NCBI GenBank assembly: GCA_964539415.1
Contig: CAZIID010000009.1
Coordinates: forward strand, 1-17,317
Reading direction: 5' to 3'
DNA from: CAYQFQ01 sp964539415
GTDB lineage: Bacteria; Patescibacteriota; Minisyncoccia; Phycocordibacterales; GWA1-40-21
Length of the DNA: 17,317 bases
Positions within the stretch are counted from its first letter, which is position 1, and the number at the start of each line of letters is the position of its first letter. Position numbers and translations under genes: made by a program. Shown here one piece after another: positions 1 through 5,391 of this stretch. Below the pieces are notes generated by a model. That model was not told the origin of the DNA and did no database searches. It saw only the letters and a program-made list of their open reading frames with translations.

Positions 1-52
1 CAGGTTTGCCGCGTTTCGAATGCGGTGCCTTCAACCACTCAGCCACCTCTCC
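1..52 (-). tRNA. tRNA-Ser(CGA), truncated by the window edge
   Basis: The minus strand reads a serine-type 5' half: acceptor strand GGAGAGG at 52-46, a D-arm with GGCTGAGTGG, and an anticodon stem-loop with loop TTCGAAA, whose central triplet is CGA. The variable arm, T arm and 3' end lie beyond base 1. The acceptor start and D-arm layout are typical of tRNA-Ser. Upstream is a second copy of the first bases of this tRNA (see repeat 38-173), so the precursor transcript probably starts more than 100 bases before the mature 5' end and depends on RNase P for trimming. Confidence 0.9.
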
Positions 53-173
53 AATATACTCGCTATGCTCGAATTGTCGCCTTTGGACCAGTGTCTTCGT
101 GGTCTCTCGTTAATCACTCGCGGATAAAAACAAAGCAGTTTGTTTTTTGTCCCATCTCAGCCACCTCTCCAAT
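38..173. repeat. 18-bp partial duplication of the tRNA-Ser 5' end flanking about 100 bp
   Basis: Bases 38-55 and 156-173 are identical (18 bp). They include the tRNA-Ser acceptor 5' strand, the start of the D arm and three bases of leader. The interval between them contains an A/T-rich stem-loop (about 122-154) and a short hairpin with arms GACCA/TGGTC (about 85-103), and has no ORF. The layout resembles a small element inserted at the 5' end of a tRNA gene with the target end regenerated. A tandem-duplication relic would look the same. Confidence 0.6.
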
Positions 174-182
174 GGTTTAGAT

Positions 183-210
183 ACATTAACATTCTTTTGC
201 ATTTTTACAA
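183..210 (-). promoter_or_regulatory. Promoter for the tRNA-Ser precursor
   Basis: On the minus strand, TTGTAA, a 16-base spacer and TAATGT predict a start near 176. That falls just before the truncated tRNA-Ser copy at 173-156, not before the full tRNA. It overlaps the divergent tRNA-Glu promoter. Confidence 0.5.
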
Positions 211-224
211 AAAAATGTTATATT
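197..224 (+). promoter_or_regulatory. Promoter for tRNA-Glu
   Basis: TTGCAT, a 16-base spacer and TATATT, with an expected start near 231, about 11 bases before the mature tRNA. Its -35 overlaps the -35 of the divergent tRNA-Ser promoter, so the two tRNAs share one 28-bp control region. Confidence 0.6.
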
Positions 225-241
225 AATCGCTGTAATTCGAT

Positions 242-313
242 GGCCTTATCGTCTAACGGTTAGGACACGGCCTTTTCAAGGCTGTAATCGGGGTTCGATT
301 CCCCGTAAGGTCA
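242..313 (+). tRNA. tRNA-Glu(TTC)
   Basis: A complete cloverleaf. Acceptor GGCCTTA pairs with TAAGGTC (one G-T). The D arm carries GTCTAACGGTTAGGAC, the anticodon stem CGGCC/GGCTG encloses loop TTTTCAA with anticodon TTC, and the T arm CGGGG/CCCCG has loop TTCGATT. The discriminator is A at 313. CCA is not encoded (the next bases are caaaa), so a CCA-adding enzyme is needed. The 3' end is the start of a long inverted repeat that continues into the following palindromic element. Confidence 0.97.
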
Positions 314-504
314 CAAAATTAAAAACCATCTGCAAAGATGGTTTTTAATTTTGTGACCTTAAGTAAGCAATATGAATTGCTTACGTCGGGGAATCGAAGC
401 CCCGATGAGCACAATTTTAAGTTTGTCTTCAAATGAAAAATTGTCCATCGGGGGTACTGACCATGTAATGGTCGAACTTCCCCGTAAGGTCACAAAATTA
501 AAAA
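301..504. repeat. Palindromic element built from copies of the tRNA-Glu 3' end
   Basis: A 25-base segment running from the tRNA T-stem into its trailer is present at 301-325 and again directly at 480-504. Segment 306-330 is also perfectly inverted at 337-361. Between 355 and 491 further nested complementarity is visible: GACCTTA (355-361) with TAAGGTC (485-491), CGGGGAA (387-393) with TTCCCCG (478-484), and CCCCGATG (400-407) with CATCGGGG (446-453). Two small hairpins sit at 363-384 and 459-473. The inner sequence thus holds an inverted and a direct copy of the tRNA 3' half, each interrupted by a small hairpin. It has no ORF. Confidence 0.75.
321..352 (+). terminator. Possible tRNA-Glu terminator hairpin
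   Basis: AAAACCATC, loop TGCAAA and GATGGTTTT are followed by an A/T-rich run. It could end the tRNA-Glu transcript, but the stem is the core of the larger 306-361 inverted repeat and the U tract is broken by AA. Confidence 0.45.
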
Positions 505-540
505 ATGGCTTGGGTCGTTTACGACCCAAGCCATTTGTTT
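503..540. terminator. Bidirectional terminator between tRNA-Glu region and the membrane-protein gene
   Basis: A perfect 15-bp stem, AAATGGCTTGGGTCG at 503-517 and its complement at 522-536, with loop TTTA. T-rich runs follow in both orientations: GTTTTTCTTT on plus, TTTTTAATTTT on minus. It can end transcripts from the tRNA side and from the convergent minus-strand gene ending at 545. Confidence 0.85.
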
Positions 541-544
541 TTCT

Positions 545-1060
545 TTAAGATTTTACCGGTGTCTTTTGAAAAAACAAGCGCGTTATGAAAAATATAGGTG
601 ATAGGATAAAAATCCCCAAATAATCGCATATCTTAAGTGCTGCAAGAATGAAAATTGCTATCGGTATATTGCAGATAAAGATAAGCACTTTGTTTTTTAC
701 CAAAAAGGGCAAATCACTTCCATCTCCAAGTATTGCATTGAGTAAAGCAAAGGAAAGCCACATAGCAATACTCAAGAAAATTCTTATCTTTGGTAACTTT
801 ATTTCCTGTAATTTTTCTTTTTGTTTAGTCTGTAATAGATACCAGTAATAAAAAGGGAAAATTCCAACAGTTCCAATAAATCCAATTAATCTGTACATTA
901 TTCCAATAAATAAAATTAAAGGTAATTTTACAAGAGGACTTTCGGACATTATTACATAGTCATCAGTGATTCTTACATTTGTATAACCATAAAACAATAA
1001 TACAAGCCAAAACACTGATGAAAAGGCAACCATCATTTTATACCAGAAACTTTTGCTCAT
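545..1060 (-). CDS. Hypothetical integral membrane protein, 171 aa
   Basis: I do not recognise this family. The protein is very hydrophobic, with about five likely membrane segments (residues roughly 7-25, 45-75 as one or two spans, 92-111, 123-145 and 147-163). A charged loop rich in K, Q and E lies at about 77-91. There is no cleavable signal or catalytic motif that I can see. The start is well supported: AGGAG lies a few bases upstream and a TTGACT/TAATAT promoter precedes it. It is monocistronic, bounded by the terminator at 503-536 and divergent from the next gene. The clear Shine-Dalgarno sets it apart from the conserved genes of this window. Confidence 0.75.
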   Translation of the reverse strand: MSKSFWYKMMVAFSSVFWLVLLFYGYTNVRITDDYVIMSESPLVKLPLILFIGIMYRLIGFIGTVGIFPFYYWYLLQTKQKEKLQEIKLPKIRIFLSIAMWLSFALLNAILGDGSDLPFLVKNKVLIFICNIPIAIFILAALKICDYLGIFILSPIFFITRLFFQKTPVKS

Positions 1061-1098
1061 TTTCTATCTCCTTTTTTTAAAGAACCTGTTTATGAGAC

Positions 1099-1126
1099 AT
1101 ATTACGTGGATATGATATTAAGTCAA
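1099..1126 (-). promoter_or_regulatory. Promoter of the 545-1060 membrane-protein gene
   Basis: Minus-strand TTGACT, 16-base spacer, TAATAT. The expected start near 1092 gives a leader of about 30 bases containing the Shine-Dalgarno. Confidence 0.55.
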
Positions 1127-1258
1127 ATTATAAACGTTTTTGAAGGTTTAAAGCAGTTTAAAATACCCTTTTAAGCCCCCAGAAGGCCCCAAGTGAGCTT
1201 TTTGTGTGGTTCGTGTAAAACATTACTTTTAGACGGATAAGATGACCAGAAAGAGCTT

Positions 1259-1287
1259 TTGACATTACCTTAAATTTGGTCTATTCT
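1259..1287 (+). promoter_or_regulatory. Promoter of the 1322-1666 gene
   Basis: TTGACA, 17-base spacer, TATTCT. The expected start near 1294 leaves a leader of about 28 bases with AGGAGG before the ATG. The 1061-1258 stretch upstream holds this and the divergent promoter and no other feature I can identify. Confidence 0.65.
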
Positions 1288-1321
1288 CTTTTGAGAGTTC
1301 TTTAAATAAAGGAGGGTAAAT

Positions 1322-1666
1322 ATGATAGTTGAAAAATTTTTCTATTCAATATTTTTTCTTTTTCTTCTGTTTGCTTCTGGTTCTGCTTTTTATATGTCTA
1401 ACCAAATATTTGGAAAAGAAAAACGCTTGATAAGTCAGACTAATTTTTACTTTGTTATAGGTGTGTTTATATCTTACGGAATTATTTATTTAAATCTGAG
1501 GATGATGAAAGAAAAGATGATGAGTGAAATGGTAATTGGAGCAGGAAAAGTTCCTCATTTAGACTATCTCTTTTCAATCGTTTGGATATTTATTTGTATT
1601 GGTATGATAATAATATCTCTTCGTTATATTACAAAAACTTGTGACAAAATATCAGGCAAGAACTGA
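1322..1666 (+). CDS. Hypothetical small membrane protein, 114 aa
   Basis: Family not recognised. Three membrane segments are apparent at about residues 7-26, 42-58 and 83-103, separated by a positively charged stretch (KEKR) and a methionine-rich loop (RMMKEKMMSEM) at about 60-70. No enzymatic motif is visible. The start is fixed by a strong AGGAGG seven bases upstream. It stands alone between its own promoter (1259-1287) and its own intrinsic terminator (1673-1706). Like the neighbouring orphan genes it looks like an independently transcribed accessory gene. Confidence 0.75.
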   Translation: MIVEKFFYSIFFLFLLFASGSAFYMSNQIFGKEKRLISQTNFYFVIGVFISYGIIYLNLRMMKEKMMSEMVIGAGKVPHLDYLFSIVWIFICIGMIIISLRYITKTCDKISGKN

Positions 1667-1672
1667 TCATTT

Positions 1673-1706
1673 CCACCAGCTGTTTAAAACGGCTGGTGGT
1701 TTTTTT
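1673..1706 (+). terminator. Intrinsic terminator of 1322-1666
   Basis: CCACCAGC at 1673-1680 pairs with GCTGGTGG at 1692-1699, with further pairing inwards, followed by seven T residues. Confidence 0.9.
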
Positions 1707-1738
1707 AAAAAAATTTTTATGAATATATTGGTAACATT

Positions 1739-1767
1739 TTGACAGAAAGTTTATTAATTGTTATACC
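1739..1767 (+). promoter_or_regulatory. Promoter of the 1816-2268 gene
   Basis: TTGACA, 17-base spacer, TATACC. Expected start near 1774, giving a leader of about 40 bases ending in AGGAGG. Confidence 0.65.
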
Positions 1768-1815
1768 TATTTCAGAAAGAATTGATCTATAACATTTAAA
1801 ATAGAAGGAGGATAT

Positions 1816-2268
1816 ATGAGAGGACAGAGGAAGCTCGAGAAAGTTCGGCAGTTTTATAATCAACTTGCGCCGGAAGGGCACAAGGTTGGACCACCCAAAA
1901 AGGTTCTTTTCAGAAGTTTGGACGGTATGTTGTATCCAGCTGTTGGTTCTACAACATTGGATACTATCTTTACCGCAATATCAATGGCGGTTAAAACGAG
2001 AAGGCCTGTTGTGTTCAATTTTCAGGGTGTGATTGTTGAAGTTTGTCACGATTCAAAATTTGAACAAATCGATTTCTGTTTGCATAAGGCGTTGAAACAT
2101 CTTGTTCAGCCTTTTGTCGGCGCATATTGCAAGGTTGAATTTACTGACAAGGAAATAGCACGCGAAGAGTTTATGTTGGGCCTTAATGAAAAGGATCGAA
2201 TCCAAAGACTTCTCACTGAACGAATCAGTATTATGTCCGGACGAATTGGCGTCCCGGTGAATGTCTAA
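1816..2268 (+). CDS. Hypothetical soluble protein, 150 aa
   Basis: Family not recognised. The protein is basic at the N terminus (RGQRKLEKVR), has no membrane segment and contains mixed helix/strand patterns. The central part (residues 60-75) includes a hydrophobic strand followed by GVIVEVCHD, and the C-terminal third is helical and charged (KDRIQRLLTERISIM). Three cysteines (about residues 75, 85 and 103) are not arranged as a zinc site. The start follows a canonical AGGAGG. It is monocistronic, between promoter 1739-1767 and the terminator at 2283-2322. Codon choice is visibly richer in G and C than in the gyrA or murJ genes here, which may mean different ancestry or expression level. Confidence 0.75.
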   Translation: MRGQRKLEKVRQFYNQLAPEGHKVGPPKKVLFRSLDGMLYPAVGSTTLDTIFTAISMAVKTRRPVVFNFQGVIVEVCHDSKFEQIDFCLHKALKHLVQPFVGAYCKVEFTDKEIAREEFMLGLNEKDRIQRLLTERISIMSGRIGVPVNV

Positions 2269-2282
2269 GAATGTTTTTATTT

Positions 2283-2322
2283 AAGGCGCTTTGCGGTTTC
2301 CGCAAAGCGCCTTTATTTTTTT
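2283..2322 (+). terminator. Strong intrinsic terminator of 1816-2268
   Basis: A perfect 14-bp GC-rich stem, AAGGCGCTTTGCGG (2283-2296) and its complement (2300-2313), with a TTT loop, followed by a T-rich run. Confidence 0.93.
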
Positions 2323-2324
2323 AT

Positions 2325-2352
2325 AAAAAAACCACCTGAGCGAGCAGGTGGT
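2325..2352 (-). terminator. Intrinsic terminator of the putative small RNA
   Basis: Minus strand ACCACCTG, loop CTCGCT, CAGGTGGT, then a run of seven T. It lies downstream of the priA stop and of the small RNA, so it may also end the priA transcript. Confidence 0.88.
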
Positions 2353-2463
2353 GGGGGTTGGACGATGGTTGAGAGTTCTTTGACAATGCAGGTCAAACGG
2401 GTCTACGCTTTATGGGTCATATTACGTATCACGTGGTCATCGACGCAGCACAACCAATCGTCC
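2325..2463 (-). ncRNA. Putative structured small RNA with its own promoter and terminator
   Basis: A complete transcription unit on the minus strand without an ORF. A promoter (2471-2498) predicts a start at about 2463, exactly where GGACGATTGGTTG begins. That segment pairs with CAACCATCGTCC (2371-2360), a 12-bp closing stem with one bulged base. Inside, two or three local hairpins can be drawn: TTTGAC/GTCAAA with a 7-base loop (2395-2377), a nested TACG..CGTA and TATG..CATA hairpin (about 2427-2403), and a weaker GUC/GAC one. A strong terminator hairpin (2352-2331) follows. The layout recalls 6S-like or other housekeeping RNAs, but I see no signature that assigns it to 6S, SRP or tmRNA. Confidence 0.65.
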
Positions 2464-2470
2464 GAAGAAT

Positions 2471-2498
2471 ATTATAGTAGAGTTTTTTTATAGTGCAA
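2471..2498 (-). promoter_or_regulatory. Promoter of the putative small RNA
   Basis: Minus-strand TTGCAC, 16-base spacer, perfect TATAAT. The same -35/spacer/-10 combination occurs at 8640-8667 before the methyltransferase gene. Confidence 0.72.
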
Positions 2499-2509
2499 GT
2501 GATTATTAT

Positions 2510-4414
2510 TTATAACAAACTCTCTGGATCAACATTTACAGTATAGTTTAGAGGAAGCGCTTTAAATACTGATAATAAATTTTCATTTGGCCAATCATCT
2601 TTTTTGATTTTCACAACGCCGTTCACGGCATATTTTCCTTTTGATTGCGGTATGAAAGCAGGGAAAATATCTATCTCATAAGGATCAATTGATTTTTGAA
2701 GTTGTTCTACTGCTTCCATAACTTCAGTTTTTGTTCCGACAATATTTACTTTTATTAAAATAGAAAAAGGCGGGTAGTTGAGTGCTTTTCTGTCTTCTAA
2801 TTCTTCTTTATAGAAATCCACCAAGTTGCCTCTCATCGCGTATTCAAAAATTTTCTGTTTTGCATCACGTGTTTGTATAAGGAAGTTTTTGTCTGTAATA
2901 GATCTTATCTTAAGTAAAATATTTAATACTTTTTCATTTATTCTAAAGTCTGGGACAGAGAAGAAAGAGTCCATGGATACTATTACAGAGTTGCTTATCT
3001 TTTCAGATAAATATAGCAGGGCCATTTCTGTGCCGATAAGTATACCTTGTGGTGCAGAATAAAATTTCTCAATTTCTGCGAGTGCTCTTTTGTGAGTTGG
3101 AGTAAGGTCCGTATTTATTTGAAATATTTTTTGCTCAGGAAACATTTCTTGTATTTCTTGTTCAACTCGTTCTGTACCAATACCAAGTGTTGTAAGTCTC
3201 CATCCACCGCAGTTTTTGCATTTTTCTAATGCGCTTCTTCTTTCTCCGCACTTATGACATAGGAAAAAATTTTCTACCGATGATTTGTGTAAAACAATAT
3301 GCGAACCACAAGAATTACAAGCAACTATATTTCCACAATCAGCACAAACAGTAGAAGGTGATAGACCTCGTCTGCCAACAAACACAAAAAGGTGCTCATT
3401 ATTTAAAATGTTTTCTCTAAGAAGTCTTTCCATTTTTGGACTAATGACTTTAAATTCAGCTTTTTCCATACCATCTTCATCAATCTTTTTTATTTCCTTC
3501 ATATCCATCATTTCTTGAGTGGAAGTAGAAAGTGATCTGAATTTCAATGGAGCAACTTCTATCAGTTCTGCCATTCTATATCTATAAATTGTTTCTGCTC
3601 TTAGAAGTAAATCACCAAAGATAATTCTTATTTTATTTTTTTCTGCAAATCTCTCTGCAAAAAATCTCATATCAAGATATGGTCTGGTTTGAAGTTTATA
3701 TGATCTGGCATTTTCTTTATCAACAATAATAGTGCCGATATCTTCTCGGGGAATTGAAAGAAAACCCCCAGTTGCGATTATGAGTACTGGATGTTTTTCT
3801 GCAAGTATTTGGTTTATATTGTCTATAACTTCTTTTTTGGATAGCGAGCTGTGAAATACAAAAGTATATTTTTCTATACCTTTTTGTAGCTTATCTACAG
3901 CTTTTTTAAGATCTTGAATTGTAGGTAAACAGAAGAACACTGAGGAATCTCTGGCAAATTCTTCTCTGATTAGACTTCTGTAATTTGCGAATCTTTCTTC
4001 GTCTGGAGCTTGTATTACTAGTTTTTCACATAATTCGCGAGTGTTTTTCTTTGGATTTTCTGGAATCTTTATTTTTTCGGCGTTCTCAAGAATCACTTTT
4101 GGAACCACAGATGATAAAACTGCTCCGACAGAGCTGATAAAGTATTTTGACGTATCATTTGCAGAGTCTATGAAATTTTTTAGTAAAAGTTTGTGGGATT
4201 TTGTCTTCTCTATTTTCTTGAGTGCAAAGTCTGAATTTTTAATTTCTGATTTTATATCCTCAACTTCACTTAGAGATACGACAATAGCTGGAATAGTTCT
4301 TTTTCTTAGAGGAACAGTTATTAGGGAACCGATTTCAACTTCGCTTGCTGTGAAATATGATAGTTGTTCTTTGTTGATACCCCTTGAGATAGGTATTACC
4401 TCTATGACTTTCAT
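2510..4414 (-). CDS. priA: PriA-like primosomal protein N' with degenerate helicase motifs, 634 aa
   Basis: PriA normally recognises stalled forks and reloads the replisome. The N-terminal 100 residues resemble its 3'-DNA-binding domain, and residues 346-357 (VGRRGLSPSTVC) match the stretch before its zinc region. All eight zinc cysteines are present (357, 360, 366, 369, 386, 389, 399, 402), followed by GIGTERVEQE. The ATPase motifs are gone. The Walker A GSGKT position has no GKT (about residues 135-148), DEEH is DKEN (232-235), SATPS is absent, the KGHDFP region reads EMALLYLSE, and GRAGR is lost. I chose Met at 4414 over the one at 4423 because a promoter (4422-4450) places the transcript start at that ATG and the text then begins MKVIEVIPISRG. 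It is probably a DNA- or protein-binding scaffold without helicase activity. Confidence 0.85.
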   Translation of the reverse strand: MKVIEVIPISRGINKEQLSYFTASEVEIGSLITVPLRKRTIPAIVVSLSEVEDIKSEIKNSDFALKKIEKTKSHKLLLKNFIDSANDTSKYFISSVGAVLSSVVPKVILENAEKIKIPENPKKNTRELCEKLVIQAPDEERFANYRSLIREEFARDSSVFFCLPTIQDLKKAVDKLQKGIEKYTFVFHSSLSKKEVIDNINQILAEKHPVLIIATGGFLSIPREDIGTIIVDKENARSYKLQTRPYLDMRFFAERFAEKNKIRIIFGDLLLRAETIYRYRMAELIEVAPLKFRSLSTSTQEMMDMKEIKKIDEDGMEKAEFKVISPKMERLLRENILNNEHLFVFVGRRGLSPSTVCADCGNIVACNSCGSHIVLHKSSVENFFLCHKCGERRSALEKCKNCGGWRLTTLGIGTERVEQEIQEMFPEQKIFQINTDLTPTHKRALAEIEKFYSAPQGILIGTEMALLYLSEKISNSVIVSMDSFFSVPDFRINEKVLNILLKIRSITDKNFLIQTRDAKQKIFEYAMRGNLVDFYKEELEDRKALNYPPFSILIKVNIVGTKTEVMEAVEQLQKSIDPYEIDIFPAFIPQSKGKYAVNGVVKIKKDDWPNENLLSVFKALPLNYTVNVDPESLL

Positions 4415-4421
4415 TTGCCAC

Positions 4422-4450
4422 ATAATGACAGAAAAAAGAGATTAATTCAA
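4422..4450 (-). promoter_or_regulatory. priA promoter, predicting a leaderless mRNA
   Basis: Minus-strand TTGAAT, 17-base spacer, CATTAT. The expected start coincides with the ATG at 4414. No Shine-Dalgarno precedes either candidate start codon. Confidence 0.5.
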
Positions 4451-4472
4451 GTCATATTTTGTTTTTATGTGT

Positions 4473-4501
4473 TTGATTAAAGAGTATGAATTTGATAGAA
4501 T
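4473..4501 (+). promoter_or_regulatory. Promoter of the MBL-fold/gyrA operon
   Basis: TTGATT, 17-base spacer, TAGAAT. Expected start within one or two bases of the ATG at 4510, so the message would be leaderless or nearly so. It is divergent from the priA promoter, with about 22 bp between the two -35 boxes. Confidence 0.5.
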
Positions 4502-4509
4502 TGTGAGGT

Positions 4510-5148
4510 ATGATTATAACCTATCAAGGCGTGGAGTTTTTTAAAGTGCAGTTTGGCGACATAATTATCGCTTTTAATCCGATTTCAAAAGAGTCAAAAT
4601 TTAAGACAACTAGATTTTTTTCTGATATAGCTTTGGTGTCTGTGAACGATAAAGATTTTAATGGTACAGAAAATCTTTCCTATAATGGTAAGGATCCTTT
4701 TATTATTTCTGGACCTGGTGAATATGAAGTAAAAGAAGTTGTAATAAAAGGTTTTCCTTCAAAATCAATATACGGTGGCAGTGATAGAATCAACACTATA
4801 TACTCAGTGCATCTTGAAGGTATGAATATTTGTTTCTTGGGGGCACTTTCTGATGAGAATCTAACTAAAGAGGTAACTGAAGATCTCGGTGATGTTGATA
4901 TTCTTTTTGTGCCAATTGGAAGTGACGGTGTTCTAAATCCATCAAAAGCTAGTAAGGTTGCTGTAGAGATAGAACCGAGAATTATTATCCCAATGCATTT
5001 TGGAGAAGTTGGAGAAAAAGATGCCTTAAAGAAGTTTTTGAAAGAAATTGGACAGGAAGATGTAAAAGCACAAGACAAGCTTACTCTTAAAAAGAAAGAT
5101 TTGGACGGAAAGGAAGGTGAGGTTATGGTTTTGTCAGCACAAGTATAA
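4510..5148 (+). CDS. Metallo-beta-lactamase-fold protein (UlaG-like) lacking its metal ligands, 212 aa
   Basis: The order of motifs fits the UlaG-like branch of the MBL superfamily: a short N-terminal strand region with FGD and FNP, ALVSVNDKDFNG (41-52) where LVSHxHxDHN is expected, GPGEYE (68-73), VDILFVPIG (129-137), and the C-terminal IIPMHFG (159-165). In the key metal motif the three His positions are Val45, Asp47 and Phe50. Only Asp49 and the late His163 remain. The fold is probably kept while di-zinc hydrolase chemistry is lost or altered, so a structural or nucleic-acid-binding role is possible. It is first gene of the operon with the 70-aa membrane protein and gyrA, three bases upstream of the former. 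No Shine-Dalgarno at useful spacing. Confidence 0.8.
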   Translation: MIITYQGVEFFKVQFGDIIIAFNPISKESKFKTTRFFSDIALVSVNDKDFNGTENLSYNGKDPFIISGPGEYEVKEVVIKGFPSKSIYGGSDRINTIYSVHLEGMNICFLGALSDENLTKEVTEDLGDVDILFVPIGSDGVLNPSKASKVAVEIEPRIIIPMHFGEVGEKDALKKFLKEIGQEDVKAQDKLTLKKKDLDGKEGEVMVLSAQV

Positions 5149-5151
5149 AAA

Positions 5152-5364
5152 ATGTTTTTTTTCAGACATCTAAAAGAAAAAAGTGACGAAGAAAAGAAAA
5201 TAATTGGATTGGTGTTGTCATTGGTTATTACTTTGCTTATTATAGGATGTTATATAGTTTATAAGAAAACAATTGTAAAATACGAAAATTCAGGTATTCC
5301 TTTTTCAGAACTAAGACAAATAAAAGATATAAAAAAACAAGTCGGAGATATTTTTAATTTTTAA
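5152..5364 (+). CDS. Small single-pass membrane protein, 70 aa
   Basis: A short protein with a charged N terminus (HLKEKSDEEKK), one strong membrane segment at about residues 17-38, and a basic C-terminal tail (FSELRQIKDIKKQVGDIF). Family not recognised. It starts three bases after the stop of the MBL-fold gene, ends 27 bases before gyrA, and has no Shine-Dalgarno, so it is probably expressed by reinitiation within the operon. The tight fit between two conserved genes supports it being real. Confidence 0.65.
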   Translation: MFFFRHLKEKSDEEKKIIGLVLSLVITLLIIGCYIVYKKTIVKYENSGIPFSELRQIKDIKKQVGDIFNF

Positions 5365-5369
5365 TAACA

Positions 5370-5382
5370 CCGCTTTTGGCGG
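5370..5382 (+). other. Small hairpin just before the gyrA start
   Basis: CCGC/GCGG around TTTTG, in the only G/C-rich patch of the 27-base gap before gyrA. It may help position ribosomes on a gene without a Shine-Dalgarno or be chance. Confidence 0.25.
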
Positions 5383-5391
5383 ACAAAACAT

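Noticed and set aside
301..504. CRISPR-like or second tRNA gene downstream of tRNA-Glu
   Set aside because: There are only two direct copies and one inverted copy, no regular spacing, and no complete cloverleaf can be drawn between 355 and 491 because D and anticodon arms are absent.
2325..2463. Assignment of the small RNA as 6S, SRP RNA or tmRNA
   Set aside because: It has a closing stem but lacks the length and bubble layout I would require for 6S, the SRP Alu/tetraloop core, and the tag ORF and tRNA-like ends of tmRNA.
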